From Salisaeta longa DSM 21114 (GTDB taxonomy: Bacteria; Bacteroidota; Rhodothermia; Rhodothermales; Salinibacteraceae), in the NCBI RefSeq assembly GCF_000419585.1, contig NZ_ATTH01000001.1:890005-954004 (forward strand): a DNA stretch of 64,000 bases, read 5' to 3'. Below are positions 9,198 to 18,129 of the stretch, piece after piece. The notes below the pieces were generated by a model. The model was not told the origin of the DNA. It was given only the letters and a program-made list of their open reading frames with translations, and did no database searches. The position numbers and the translations under genes are program-made. Every line of letters begins with the position of its first letter. Within the stretch, counting starts at the first letter, position 1.

Positions 9198-9455
9198 AGC
9201 GCAGCCTCTGGTAGTTGACAAAACGGTTTATGCAAAGTGAAATGTGATTGAGAGACCAACCGTATGGCTAAAGGCGTGCCGCCGGCTGGCCACCCGCTAT
9301 GAGAAGTATGCCCGGTGCTACCTAGCGGTAGTCAAGTTGGCCTTCATCCGACGCTGCTTCCGAAAACTCGAGTTTTCAAATACAGCCTAGAATCACGCCT
9401 GATGCCGAAGCGGTACGACGCTCGGTTGTTGTTTCTCCCACGAACGCTGCGTTTC

Positions 9456-10160
9456 ATGAAGACGAACCCGCTGCAACGCGCCGCCGAATCGATTATCTTT
9501 GCGGCCGAGGCCCCTGTGCCGCCTGAGCAGATTGCCGAGATCGTGGCCGAGGTCACCGGCCGGCCGCCGTCGTCGGTGGAGGAAGTGCGGGCGGCGGTTG
9601 ACGACCTGAACGCATCGTATGAAGCCGACGGCCGCGCGCTGCGCATCGAGCAGTGGGCCGAAGGGTATCGCATGGCCACGGCCGAGGACGTCGCCCCGTT
9701 CGTGAACGCGTACTACGTGGGCGAGCAGCGCACCACGCTCTCGCGCTCGCTCATGGAAACCATCGCCATCGTCGCCTACCGGCAACCCGTGACGCGCCCC
9801 GAGGTGGATTTTGTGCGCGGCGTCAACTCCGATTATGCCTTGCGCCGCCTCATGGAGCTCGACCTCGTCGACGTGCAGGGCCGCAGCGATGCCGTAGGAC
9901 GCCCGCTCCTCTATGGCACCACCGATCACTTCCTGGAAGAGTTTGGACTGAACGACCTCGGCGACCTGCCAACGATCCGCGAGGTCCGCGAGATTTTGGA
10001 CGATCCGTCCTTCGACGAGGAGCGCGCCAAGCTCCTGCAGCTCGATGCCGAAGCAGCCGTAGCGGCATCCGCAAGCGGCCCAGCGTCTGATGACGCCCCT
10101 ACAGACGATGCCCGTCCGGATGATGACCGCTCTACCAGCAATGGCACCGCCAATGCGTAG
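9456..10160 (+). CDS. scpB: Segregation and condensation protein B (ScpB)
   Basis: The kleisin-associated winged-helix protein of the SMC-ScpAB condensin. Diagnostic stretches are NPLQRAAESIIFAAEAPVPP (first winged helix), TLSRSLMETIAIVAYRQPVT, RPEVDFVRGVNSDYALRRLM and GRPLLYGTTDHFLEEFGL, all in order and of normal length for the ScpB core. The tail after residue 200 is acidic, rich in A, D and S, and probably disordered. I chose ATG 9456 because the family starts there; the frame is open upstream but the extra sequence is not ScpB-like. No scpA is seen in the window. Confidence 0.93.
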   Translation: MKTNPLQRAAESIIFAAEAPVPPEQIAEIVAEVTGRPPSSVEEVRAAVDDLNASYEADGRALRIEQWAEGYRMATAEDVAPFVNAYYVGEQRTTLSRSLMETIAIVAYRQPVTRPEVDFVRGVNSDYALRRLMELDLVDVQGRSDAVGRPLLYGTTDHFLEEFGLNDLGDLPTIREVREILDDPSFDEERAKLLQLDAEAAVAASASGPASDDAPTDDARPDDDRSTSNGTANA

Positions 10161-10212
10161 ACCGGCCACGTACCGGCAAGCCGCGCCTAGTCGGGTACGT
10201 ACCGTGAGTGCA

Positions 10213-10251
10213 TAAAAAACTGCCCCACGAGAAAACGCCTCGCGGGGCAGT
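10213..10251 (-). terminator. Rho-independent terminator of Hsp20 gene
   Basis: 13-bp arms with one mismatch (ACTGCCCCACGAG against CTCGCGGGGCAGT, 10219-10251) are followed on the minus strand by a run of six T (complement of 10213-10218). It lies 31 bp past the Hsp20 stop. Confidence 0.85.
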
Positions 10252-10281
10252 CGTACAGCGTCAAAAGCGTGCGACGCGTGG

Positions 10282-10731
10282 TTAGTTGATCGTAATCTGC
10301 TTCGGCTTGCTCTCTTCCGCCTTCGGCACGTGAATCGTGAGGACGCCGTTCTCATAGGTCGCCTCAATGGCGTCGCTGTTTACCGTGTTCGGCAGCGTGA
10401 ACGAACGGTAGAAGTGGCCAAAGGCCCGCTCCACGCGCACCACATCCTCATCTTCGGCGCGCGTTTGGCTCGACCGCTCGCCGCTCACACTAAGCGTGTG
10501 GTCTTTATAGTTGATTTTCAGGTCGTCCTTCGACATACCGGGCAGGTCGAGCGCAATGCGGTACGCCTCCGGCGTTTCCGTAAGGTCCGTCCGCGGCGCC
10601 CACACGGCCTGCGAGCCGCTGTCATTGTTCTCAGGCCCGCTGGTCGACGGGAAGAAGTTCTCAAACAGGCGATCGATTTCGCGCTGCAGCGAATTCATGT
10701 TGCGGTTGCGTGCGCGTACAAGGCTGGTCAT
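10282..10731 (-). CDS. Hsp20/alpha-crystallin small heat-shock protein
   Basis: A 149-residue ATP-independent holdase. A short N-terminal arm (LQREIDRLFENFFPS) leads into the alpha-crystallin domain: WAPRTDLTETPEAYRIALDL, PGMSKDDLKI, LSVSGERS, and the closing strand NGVLTIHVPK. The C-terminal KPKQITIN contains the IxI-like motif that docks dimers into oligomers. Length is normal for class A bacterial Hsp20. It has its own terminator and no operon partner. It diverges from menB across about 330 bp. Confidence 0.93.
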   Translation of the reverse strand: MTSLVRARNRNMNSLQREIDRLFENFFPSTSGPENNDSGSQAVWAPRTDLTETPEAYRIALDLPGMSKDDLKINYKDHTLSVSGERSSQTRAEDEDVVRVERAFGHFYRSFTLPNTVNSDAIEATYENGVLTIHVPKAEESKPKQITIN

Positions 10732-11058
10732 GATGTTTTGTATCGGTTGGTTCGCTGTTCGGTGGTGGTTTGGTGGGCAGCATCAAAGGGCTGCCCGGCG
10801 CTTCATGTGTTCGCCCAACTAAACTACAACCCCTGTACCAGCGACGCTCCGGTGCCAAGACTACAGCCCGGAGGCCCCGCGGGGCTATCAGATTGACAGC
10901 CGCCGCTCACACCCTGACACCCCCGCACGGCTTCCGCCTGACAGCTTGAAGTGCGACGCTGCCAAACGGGCAGACGGCCCGTAGAAACTGCGCCTCCGCT
11001 CGAAGGTAGCCACCACTGCTCTAGTCCTCGTCCAATCGCTTTCCAAACGGTCTGCTTC
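10732..11058. other. Divergent intergenic region (Hsp20 / menB)
   Basis: 327 bp without a gene. It should hold promoters for both Hsp20 (minus) and menB (plus). A stem of 7-bp arms (GGGCAGC / GCTGCCC, 10775-10796) lies 44 bp upstream of the Hsp20 start, within its probable leader, and a perfect 12-bp palindrome GCCCCGCGGGGC lies at 10874-10885. No CIRCE-like element was recognised. Confidence 0.5.
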
Positions 11059-11964
11059 ATGATTTCCGAGCTTTTCGATGCCTCTCGCTGGACCCCCGTC
11101 GACGGCTTTGCAGCCGAGGACGTGACCTATCATCGCGCGGTAGACCACGGCACGGTGCGCATCGCGTTTAACCGCCCCAACGTGCTCAATGCGTTTCGTC
11201 CGCAAACGGTCGATGCGCTCTACCAAGCGCTCAACCACGCCCGCCAGACGCCCGACGTCGGTTGCGTGCTCCTTACCGGCAACGGCCCCTCGCCCAAGCA
11301 CGGCAAGTGGGCGTTTTCGTCGGGCGGCGACCAGCGCATTCGCGGAAAAGACGGCTACCAGTATGCCGACGATGACGAGGCCAACGATGACGGGGCCGAC
11401 GCCACCAAGCTGGGCCGCCTTCACATCCTTGAGGTGCAGCGCCTCATCCGTTTTATGCCCAAGGCGGTGATTGCCGTGGTGCCCGGATGGGCGGTGGGGG
11501 GCGGACATAGCCTGCACGTGGTGTGCGACCTGACCCTCGCGAGCCGCGAACAGGCCAAGTTTAAGCAAACCGATGCCGACGTGGCGAGCTTTGACGCGGG
11601 CTACGGCTCGGCCTACCTCGCGCGGCAGGTGGGACAAAAGCGGGCCCGGGAAATTTTCTTTCTGGGCAAAACCTACAGCGCCGAAGAAGCGGTAGCCATG
11701 GGCATGGCCAACGCCGCCATTCCGCACGAAGACCTGGAACGCGAAGCCCTCGACTGGGCCGAAGAAATCAATCGCAAAAGTCCCACGGCCATCCGCATGC
11801 TGAAGTACGCCTTCAATGCCGCCGACGATGGCATGGTGGGGCAGCAGCTGTTCGCCGGCGAGGCCACACGGCTGGCATACATGACCGATGAAGCCCAAGA
11901 AGGCCGCGATGCCTTTCTGGAAAACCGCCCCCCCGACTGGTCGGATGTGCCCTGGCACTACTAG
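11059..11964 (+). CDS. menB: 1,4-Dihydroxy-2-naphthoyl-CoA synthase (MenB)
   Basis: A crotonase-fold enzyme of menaquinone biosynthesis that cyclises o-succinylbenzoyl-CoA to DHNA-CoA. VRIAFNRPNVLNAFRPQTVD and GPSPKHGKWAFSSGGDQRIR (the MenB-specific insertion and oxyanion-hole region) are followed by VIAVVPGWAVGGGHSLHVVC, FDAGYGSAYLARQVGQKRAR and the C-terminal RPPDWSDVPWHY, all characteristic of MenB rather than other crotonases. 301 residues is slightly longer than usual. No other men genes are near. A MITE starts at the last base of the stop codon. Confidence 0.95.
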   Translation: MISELFDASRWTPVDGFAAEDVTYHRAVDHGTVRIAFNRPNVLNAFRPQTVDALYQALNHARQTPDVGCVLLTGNGPSPKHGKWAFSSGGDQRIRGKDGYQYADDDEANDDGADATKLGRLHILEVQRLIRFMPKAVIAVVPGWAVGGGHSLHVVCDLTLASREQAKFKQTDADVASFDAGYGSAYLARQVGQKRAREIFFLGKTYSAEEAVAMGMANAAIPHEDLEREALDWAEEINRKSPTAIRMLKYAFNAADDGMVGQQLFAGEATRLAYMTDEAQEGRDAFLENRPPDWSDVPWHY

Positions 11965-12121
11965 GCTGTGTTTGAAAAATCAACGTGAGTGCGTGCCCGA
12001 GGGCGAAGCCAGAGCTGCACGGCGTTCGAAGCAGGGGTAGCGAGCCTACCGCGATGCAGAACAACGCAGCAGCAGCGGCTGTCCAACCGGGCGCAGTCCG
12101 CGAGGTGTTTTAAGCACAGCC
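11964..12121. mobile_element. 158-bp MITE with TA target duplication
   Basis: The left end GGCTGTGTTTGAAAA and the right end (read inward) GGCTGTGCTTAAAAC form terminal inverted repeats with two mismatches, and the element is bounded by TA on each side (11962-11963 and 12122-12123). It has no coding capacity. TA duplication and ends of this kind fit mobilisation by an IS5/IS630-type transposase, but none is encoded here. It begins exactly at the final G of the menB stop, so it did not damage the gene. Confidence 0.7.
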
Positions 12122-12171
12122 TAAATCGATCCACGCATCGTACTCCCCCCGAATAACCGCACACCCGCTGT

Positions 12172-13353
12172 ATGCCCGTCTCCGCTCCGCTGGGCGACCT
12201 CACGCCCGACGAATTTCTGTCGACCTACTGGCAAAAGCGCCCCGTCGTAATCCGCGATGCGCTGCCTGATGTTGAGCCGCCGCTCTCGCCCGACGAGATG
12301 GCCGGGCTGGCGTGCGAACCCGACGTGGAAAGCCGCCTCATCGAGGGCTCGGCCGAGGCGCACAACTGGACCCTTCGCGACGGCCCGTTTACGCCCGAAG
12401 ACTTCGCCGCGCTGCCCGCGACCCACTGGACCCTACTCGTGCAACAGCTGGACCGGTTGCTGCCCGCGGTGGAAAAGCTGCGCAGCCGCTTTCGCTTCAT
12501 CCCGGATTGGCGGATTGACGACGTGATGGCCAGTTACGCGCCGCGCGGGGGCAGCGTGGGTCCGCACATTGACCACTACGACGTGTTTTTGCTACAGATG
12601 AGCGGCGAGCGGCGCTGGCACATCGGCGCAGAGCCTGTCGTGGACGAGACGCTGGTGCCCGACGCCGACCTCCGCGTGCTGGCCGACTTTACCCCCGCGG
12701 CGACGCACGACCTGACGCCCGGCGACATGCTGTACCTGCCGCCGCGCGTGGCGCACCACGGCATTTCGCGCGATGACGACTGCATGACGTTTAGCATTGG
12801 CTTTCGGGCGCCGAGCGTGCGCGAGGCCCTCTACGACTTTGCGCAGTTTGCGTACGATGACCTTGACGAGCGTCTCTTCTACCGCGACCCCGACCTGATG
12901 CCCACGGCGCACCCCGGGCAGGTTGATGCCGAGGTCGTGCAGCGCTTCCGGGCGCTGTTTAGCGAAGCAACGAGCGACGCCGAGCGCATCCGCCGGTGGA
13001 TTGGCCTGTGGGCCACGCGCACCCAAGCCCCGGAGCCGCTGGATCCGCCATGCACACCCGCCGACGTGCAAAAGAACGTGGGCGCCGGGCGGGGCCTTCA
13101 GCGGCATCACACCGCGCGCATCGTGTACACCGAGCGCCCCAACGGCTCCGTCGTGCTCACGGCCAACGGCACGACGTACGCCCTCGACGCGGCCGACGCG
13201 TTTATGGGACCTTTCCTCACCGATCGCATGCACATTCCCGCCGCGCTCCTTGCCCCGTACATGGACCACGACGCCTTTGTGGACGTGCTCGCGGCGCTCG
13301 TTACCGAACGCGTGTTCACGTTCGTATCGCCCGACGATGCCCTCACCGATTAG
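12172..13353 (+). CDS. roxA: JmjC/cupin ribosomal oxygenase, RoxA (YcfD)-like
   Basis: A 2-oxoglutarate/Fe(II) oxygenase of the family that hydroxylates an arginine of ribosomal protein L16. The JmjC iron triad is visible: PRGGSVGPHIDHYDVFLLQ gives HxD, and LPPRVAHHGIS gives the distal His. QKRPVVIRDALPD near the start and GERRWHIG after the HxD are family features, and the extra winged-helix-like C-terminal part brings the length to 393, close to E. coli YcfD (373). The 3' end overlaps the convergent permease by 11 bp, which may couple their expression through antisense overlap. Confidence 0.87.
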   Translation: MPVSAPLGDLTPDEFLSTYWQKRPVVIRDALPDVEPPLSPDEMAGLACEPDVESRLIEGSAEAHNWTLRDGPFTPEDFAALPATHWTLLVQQLDRLLPAVEKLRSRFRFIPDWRIDDVMASYAPRGGSVGPHIDHYDVFLLQMSGERRWHIGAEPVVDETLVPDADLRVLADFTPAATHDLTPGDMLYLPPRVAHHGISRDDDCMTFSIGFRAPSVREALYDFAQFAYDDLDERLFYRDPDLMPTAHPGQVDAEVVQRFRALFSEATSDAERIRRWIGLWATRTQAPEPLDPPCTPADVQKNVGAGRGLQRHHTARIVYTERPNGSVVLTANGTTYALDAADAFMGPFLTDRMHIPAALLAPYMDHDAFVDVLAALVTERVFTFVSPDDALTD

Positions 13354-14437
13354 CAGGCTTGTGGTCGCCCAGCACGTGCACCGTATCGCCCAGCACGTCT
13401 TCTACGTACAGCATTTGCACCAACACGATGATGCACACCGCCAGGGGCGTGGCCAACAGCACGCCCAGCGGACCAGCCAGCACGCCCAGCATCACCTGCG
13501 CCGAAATAAGCACCGCCGGCAACAGCGACACCGCGCGCTCCTGGATGACCGGGTTAAGCAGGTAGCTCTCCAGCAGTTGCACAACCCCATACAGGAGGGC
13601 AACCGCCAGGAGCGTCTCGGGGCCCGCCAGGAGCCCCACCAGTAATCCCGGAATCGCGCCCACGATCGGCCCAATGTACGGCACGATGTCCGCAGCGCCC
13701 GCAATAAGCCCGAGCGCCAGCGGCGACGGCACGCCAATAAGCCACAAGCCCGTGCTCGTGAAGACGGCCACCACCGCCATCATCACAAAGCGGCCCGCCA
13801 TCCACCAGCGTAACGCACGGCCCAAGGCATGCAGCACCGTCCGTGCGCGCTCGCGGTGCGCAGGCGGCACCAGCATCACGGTGTTTTCCACATACGCCGA
13901 CGGCCGAAGCGCCCCGTAAATACTCACCGCGCTGATGATGAACACGTTCGTCAGCACCCCAAGGGTGGTGGAGAACACATTCGTGACGCTCTGCACCACG
14001 TTCGACGCCGCGGGCAGCAGGGCCGATACGCCGCTGGACCCAAACCAGGCGGTGCTCCACGGATACTGATCGAGCAGGGCCTGCAACCGTGTGAGGGCCG
14101 CGGGCAGCTGGTTGATGAGCTGCGTGACCTGCCGGACGAGATCGGGCCCCGTGTAGAGGACGATCCCCGAGGCCAACCCGCCGAGCGCCAGGAGCACGCT
14201 ACCGAGGGCCCACGCCCGCTGGAGGCCTGTGACAGCTTGCACACGGCGTGCCACGCCGCCCAGAAATACCGCGCCTAAGAGTCCGCAGAACACGATGAGC
14301 AGTACGTGCGCCAGCCGAACCGCCAGGTAGGCAATGAACGCCGCAAGCAAAACCAGCGCAATGATGCTGGCGATCCGCCGGAGGGAAAGGGACGTAGCGC
14401 GGTGCTCCATCGAGGCCATCTCATTGTGAACAGGCAA
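13343..14437 (-). CDS. AI-2E family transporter (PerM-like permease)
   Basis: 364 residues with about eight hydrophobic segments. The family features are the N-terminal helices (IIALVLLAAFIAYLAVRL, VLLIVFCGLLGAVFL), the long non-membrane segment after the third helix (LINQLPAALTRLQALL), and the C-terminal core PYIGPIVGAIPGLLVGL with NPVIQERAVSLLPAVLI and GPLGVLLATPLAV. The substrate of most members is unknown despite the name; some are Na+/H+ antiporters in halophiles. The start could also be one of two ATGs 18-27 bp downstream. Confidence 0.9.
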   Translation of the reverse strand: MPVHNEMASMEHRATSLSLRRIASIIALVLLAAFIAYLAVRLAHVLLIVFCGLLGAVFLGGVARRVQAVTGLQRAWALGSVLLALGGLASGIVLYTGPDLVRQVTQLINQLPAALTRLQALLDQYPWSTAWFGSSGVSALLPAASNVVQSVTNVFSTTLGVLTNVFIISAVSIYGALRPSAYVENTVMLVPPAHRERARTVLHALGRALRWWMAGRFVMMAVVAVFTSTGLWLIGVPSPLALGLIAGAADIVPYIGPIVGAIPGLLVGLLAGPETLLAVALLYGVVQLLESYLLNPVIQERAVSLLPAVLISAQVMLGVLAGPLGVLLATPLAVCIIVLVQMLYVEDVLGDTVHVLGDHKPANR

Positions 14438-14577
14438 GTGGCGTGCGCTACCTGCTGTTGGAGAAAGGTGTTTCCACGCACGAATGCTACCTGTCGCTTC
14501 TTGCTTTTGTTATTTTTGCAATAACGGATACAGGTGCGGGCTAGTAGCCCGGGCACACCGGCTCCGTTTGCAAACCG

Positions 14578-14609
14578 AAAGCGCTGCCGGGATGCCCCAG
14601 CAGCGCTTT
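14578..14609. terminator. Stem-loop with perfect 10-bp arms
   Basis: AAAGCGCTGC and GCAGCGCTTT flank a 12-base loop. It lies 43 bp past the minus-strand sulfurtransferase stop and is its probable transcription end. There is no T-run on either side. Confidence 0.5.
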
Positions 14610-14651
14610 GGATCTCGTGCCGTGTAGCCGACGCCTTTAACGTTCGAGCCT

Positions 14652-15524
14652 TTAGCGTTCGACCGGCGCGGCGTCGCCTTTTTCAATCGGCATGCCCACA
14701 AGGTTGCCCCACTCGGTCCACGAGCCGTCGTAGTTGCGGACGTTCTCAAACCCCAGCAGGTACTTGAGCACAAACCACGTGTGGCTCGATCGCTCGCCGA
14801 TGCGGCAGTACGCAATCGTCTCCGTGTCGGGCGACAGCCCTTCGTTCTGCAGGTACAGCTCCTCCAGCTCCTCACGCGACTTGAAGGTGCCATCCGCGGC
14901 GGCCGCTTCCGACCACGGCACGTTGCGTGCGCCCGGGATGTGGCCCCCGCGCAGCGATCCCTCTTGCGGATAGCCCGGGATATGCAGCTTCTCGCCCCGG
15001 AATTCCTCGGGCGAGCGCACGTCCACGAGCGGGCCGCCGGCGTCCTGATGCGACAGCACCTCGTCGCGGAACGCCCGAATGGACAAGTCGGGGCCCGCGG
15101 GGGCCTCGTACGTTGCCTCCGGGAACGACGGCGTCTCCTTGGTCAAGGGGCGGTCTTCGGCGATCCACTTCTTGCGGCCGCCATCCATCAGCACGGCGTG
15201 TTCGTGACCGTACAGCTTAAAGACCCAAAAGGCGTAGCAGGCCCACCAGTTGTTCTTGTCGCCGTAAAACACCACGGTGGTGTCGTTGCTGATCCCCTTC
15301 GATGCGCAGAGCGCAGCAAACTGATCCGCTGTGATAAAGTCGCGGACGTCCTCCTGCTGCAGGTCGTTCGTCCAATCGATGTGTACGGCGTTCGGAATGT
15401 GTCCGGTGTCGTAGAGCAGCACGTCTTCGTTCGACTCTACGATGCGGATGTCTTCGGTTTCGGTGTGATGCTCGGCTACCCAGTCGGTAGCGACGAGCAC
15501 GTCGGGATGGGCGTATGCGCTCAT
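14652..15524 (-). CDS. Thiosulfate sulfurtransferase, two-rhodanese-domain
   Basis: 290 residues with tandem rhodanese domains. The N-terminal, inactive one has [17 protein letters not shown] and [18 protein letters not shown] (no catalytic Cys in the loop). The C-terminal one has [14 protein letters not shown] and the active loop [10 protein letters not shown], with the catalytic Cys in a CRxGxR loop typical of thiosulfate sulfurtransferases. It should move sulfur from thiosulfate to cyanide or thiol acceptors. I chose the ATG of MSAYAH because the upstream in-frame ATG lies inside a terminator hairpin. Confidence 0.92.
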   Translation of the reverse strand: MSAYAHPDVLVATDWVAEHHTETEDIRIVESNEDVLLYDTGHIPNAVHIDWTNDLQQEDVRDFITADQFAALCASKGISNDTTVVFYGDKNNWWACYAFWVFKLYGHEHAVLMDGGRKKWIAEDRPLTKETPSFPEATYEAPAGPDLSIRAFRDEVLSHQDAGGPLVDVRSPEEFRGEKLHIPGYPQEGSLRGGHIPGARNVPWSEAAAADGTFKSREELEELYLQNEGLSPDTETIAYCRIGERSSHTWFVLKYLLGFENVRNYDGSWTEWGNLVGMPIEKGDAAPVER

Positions 15525-15558
15525 AAGGCGGTTGGATGTATGCGTTGGGTATGAATGC

Positions 15559-15589
15559 AAAAAGCCCCTCACGGCAAGCCGTAAGGGGC
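15559..15589 (-). terminator. Rho-independent terminator, minus strand
   Basis: A 12-bp stem (GCCCCTTACGGC / GCCGTGAGGGGC read on the minus strand, two-base loop, one mismatch) is followed by five T. It sits between the HEAT-cyclophilin gene, whose stop is 208 bp upstream in transcription, and the sulfurtransferase start 35 bp downstream. It separates the two transcripts. Confidence 0.85.
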
Positions 15590-15797
15590 ACACAGGTGCA
15601 ATAAGGCGCGGACGCTCAGCGAGCGGCTCCGCACGTTACCACGCGTGCCCCGGTGGACAGACAACAACACGTACAGGGCGTGAGGCGTGGCATCTTGCAT
15701 CGATTGCTTGGTAAGAGATTTCGAGGGCTCACACGGCACAGCCCGCGTGAGGTTCAGCGCATGCACGATTTCGTTACAGCTTTGTGTGAGCGCCCCG

Positions 15798-17831
15798 TTA
15801 CGGCGTGGGCTGTACGGTAGCGTTCAGAATTGAGTCGCCCACCACCAAACGATCCACCACCGATTGCCCGGTAAGCACCTGCCCGAAGGCCGTGTAGCGC
15901 CCGTCGAGGTGCGGCTGCATGCTGTGCGTAATGAAAAATTGTGAGCCCTCGGTGTCTTTTCCCGCACTGGCCATGCCCAGCGTGCCGCGGGTGTAGCCGT
16001 GCCCGGTGAAGGCGCTGCGCAAGAAAAAGCCCGGACCGCCCCACCCGTCGGCCCGCGCAAAGTCGCCCCCTTGCACGACAAAATTGGGGACGACGCGGTG
16101 AAACGGAACGTTGTCATAGCGGCCTTCGCGGACGAAGCGCGTGATGACCTGCACCGTCTGCGGAGCGAGCGGCGTGAACAGTTGGAGAACGATGCGCCCG
16201 CGCTCGGTGGCGAGCACCAGCCGCGGCCGAGGGCCCAACGCCTGCAACGCGTTCCAGTCGATGGGCGGCGTCTCCACCGCAGCCGGGGCGGCCGTCACCG
16301 TCGTATCGAGGGCCTGCGCGGCGGCCGACTGAATGACGGGATGGGAATGCCGCAGGGCCGCACGCAGCACCGGACGGGCAACGGCCGTATCGGGGGCGGC
16401 GCCCAACGCACGGAGCAGCGCCGTCATGGCTTCAATGTCGGTTGGGGTGCGGAGCGAGCGGTAGACCTTTGCGAGGGTGTCGGCTGCACCGAGCGCGGCA
16501 AAGCGGGCATCGGCCAGGGGCCGGGCGCCAGCGTTGACGGTGGCAATGTCGCGACGCTGCACGGCCTCCGCAAAGGCCCGAAAGTACGCGGCCCGCGTGG
16601 TATCCGGCGCGCCCCGTTGCCAGCGATCCGCCAGACTCCGCACCGCCGCCGCTGCCACACGCACCGTGGGATGATTGGCCGCCGCCAGGAGCACCGTGCG
16701 GGCGGTATCAGACGGCAGCCAGCCCAGGGCCGGCACCCCGGCGGCGTACGCCCAAAACCGCGCGTTCGCCCGCCAGTCGCTGAGCCGGTCCCACACCAGC
16801 GTGGGCGCGCCGTTCCGCGCCAGCCCGCGCACCAACGGGGCGATGACGTGCCAGTCGCGGTGCGTACGAATCCAGCGCTCCACCTCCTCACTGTGCGCCG
16901 GCGTCCACGCCCCAGTGCCCGCGAGCGTCTGTGCGGCCGCCTGCGCCACGAGCGTCGATCCGTCGTCCAGCAGCTGCAGCAACGCCCGCTGCACGCGGGC
17001 CGTATCAGCAAACGGCGCAAGCGCGCGGGCCGCGTTCACGCGGATCGTCCACCGCGTTCCCGCCTGGGTCCATTCCACCAGACGGCCGATGTCTTCCGGC
17101 GCTGCCAGACGCCCGAGCCCGCGCAGCAGATAGGCCGCCGCGGGATCAGACGGGGCGTACGTGGCCAGCGCGCCGCGCACGGCATCGGCCGCCGCGGCCC
17201 AGGCGCTCACGTCTTGCATGCGCCCCACCGCGTAGGCCGCCATCGTTCGCACCGCCGGACGGTCGCTCGTCAGGTGCTGCAGCACCCACACGGTGGCCGT
17301 GGAATCGGTGATGCCCCGCATGCCATAGCGGGCGACGGCCCGGGCTTGGTCGGCTGCCGCCTCGGGGGGCACAGGGCGTTGCATGAGCGCCGCAAGCGAC
17401 GACGCGTTGCCGGTTTTGCCAAGGGCATCCAACAAGCGCCCCAGCACCCGCGCCGACGATTCCGTTGCCAATCGCTCCAACAGCGGCGCGGCCGAGACGC
17501 GTGCCGGCGGCAGCTGCCCCACCGCGAAGGCCGCGGAGGCCCGCACCGCTTCCGCCGAATCCGCGAGCGCAGCGAAAAGCGCCGGTAGGGCCGTGGTGTC
17601 TTGCACCGACGCGAGTCCGAGCGCAGCCCGCGCCCGTACCGTGGCCGACGGATGCTGGAGTGCCCGGCGCAGCACGGCGCCGTTGCGGGCCTGCTGTGCC
17701 GTTACGAGGCGCTGCAGCGTGGTATCGGTAAGCACCGCGGCCCGCGGCGGGGCCTTGGGGGGAGACGATGTGCAGGCACTGCCGCCAACAAAAACGACGA
17801 GGATGAGCAGCAGGCGAGTCAATCGAGGCAT
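15798..17831 (-). CDS. HEAT-repeat lipoprotein with C-terminal cyclophilin-type peptidyl-prolyl isomerase
   Basis: 677 residues from MPRLTRLL. A lipoprotein signal (LLLILVVFVGGSAC lipobox, cleavage before Cys) places it in the outer or inner membrane facing the periplasm. Residues about 30-500 are HEAT/PBS-like helical repeats (for example ATVRARAALGLASVQD, RTMAAYAVGRMQD). The last 160 residues are a cyclophilin: GRIVLQLFTPLAPQTVQVI, YDNVPFHRVVPNFVVQGGD, GMASAGKDTEGSQFFIT, HLDGRYTAFGQVL. The catalytic Arg of FHRVVPNFVVQGGD and the QFFIT motif are present, so it should be active. The fusion suggests an extracytoplasmic folding factor whose helical repeats bring the substrate. Confidence 0.9.
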   Translation of the reverse strand: MPRLTRLLLILVVFVGGSACTSSPPKAPPRAAVLTDTTLQRLVTAQQARNGAVLRRALQHPSATVRARAALGLASVQDTTALPALFAALADSAEAVRASAAFAVGQLPPARVSAAPLLERLATESSARVLGRLLDALGKTGNASSLAALMQRPVPPEAAADQARAVARYGMRGITDSTATVWVLQHLTSDRPAVRTMAAYAVGRMQDVSAWAAAADAVRGALATYAPSDPAAAYLLRGLGRLAAPEDIGRLVEWTQAGTRWTIRVNAARALAPFADTARVQRALLQLLDDGSTLVAQAAAQTLAGTGAWTPAHSEEVERWIRTHRDWHVIAPLVRGLARNGAPTLVWDRLSDWRANARFWAYAAGVPALGWLPSDTARTVLLAAANHPTVRVAAAAVRSLADRWQRGAPDTTRAAYFRAFAEAVQRRDIATVNAGARPLADARFAALGAADTLAKVYRSLRTPTDIEAMTALLRALGAAPDTAVARPVLRAALRHSHPVIQSAAAQALDTTVTAAPAAVETPPIDWNALQALGPRPRLVLATERGRIVLQLFTPLAPQTVQVITRFVREGRYDNVPFHRVVPNFVVQGGDFARADGWGGPGFFLRSAFTGHGYTRGTLGMASAGKDTEGSQFFITHSMQPHLDGRYTAFGQVLTGQSVVDRLVVGDSILNATVQPTP

Positions 17832-18129
17832 GCGCGCGGCGGCCAATGAGTGGGTATCGGGGCGATGCGCAACCTACGGCACAGCGCCCCCGACGCGCAA
17901 GTGGATGGGCCCCGAGGCGGGGATTGCGAATAGGAAACGAACGCGGCAATCGCCGCAGCGGATCGTTTGTCTCCGTGCAGGGGGATCGCATCGTAGCGTG
18001 GATTTGCAGTTTAGGCACGTTGTACGTGCAGTTGAGCAAACCATCGCGTTGAAATACTCCACGCACCTTCGGATATTATCGGTGTAGGCGAGCGTATACT
18101 GCCTACCCCAATCGTCGCATGTCCACGCC

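Larger units (their letters stand above)
8872..9455. other. Non-coding region with repeats
   Basis: No convincing gene. A frame that could code 95 residues (8885-9172) is built largely of the 54-bp repeat and its flank and is not supported. The region holds the second 54-bp repeat (9000-9053), a short tandem TAGTCTACAG at about 9055-9070, and the three-unit 10-bp repeat at 9168-9197. Confidence 0.6.

Noticed and set aside
10888-11958. 356-codon minus-strand frame opposite menB
   Set aside because: Shadow of menB, which is clearly real by MenB-specific motifs.
14578-14609. Possible tRNA near the 14.5-14.6 kb stem-loop
   Set aside because: No acceptor or T-loop; it is a simple hairpin.
15999-17588. 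529-codon plus-strand frame across the HEAT-cyclophilin gene
   Set aside because: Arg/Gly/His-rich composition typical of antisense of a GC-rich gene, with no motif; the minus-strand gene is well supported.
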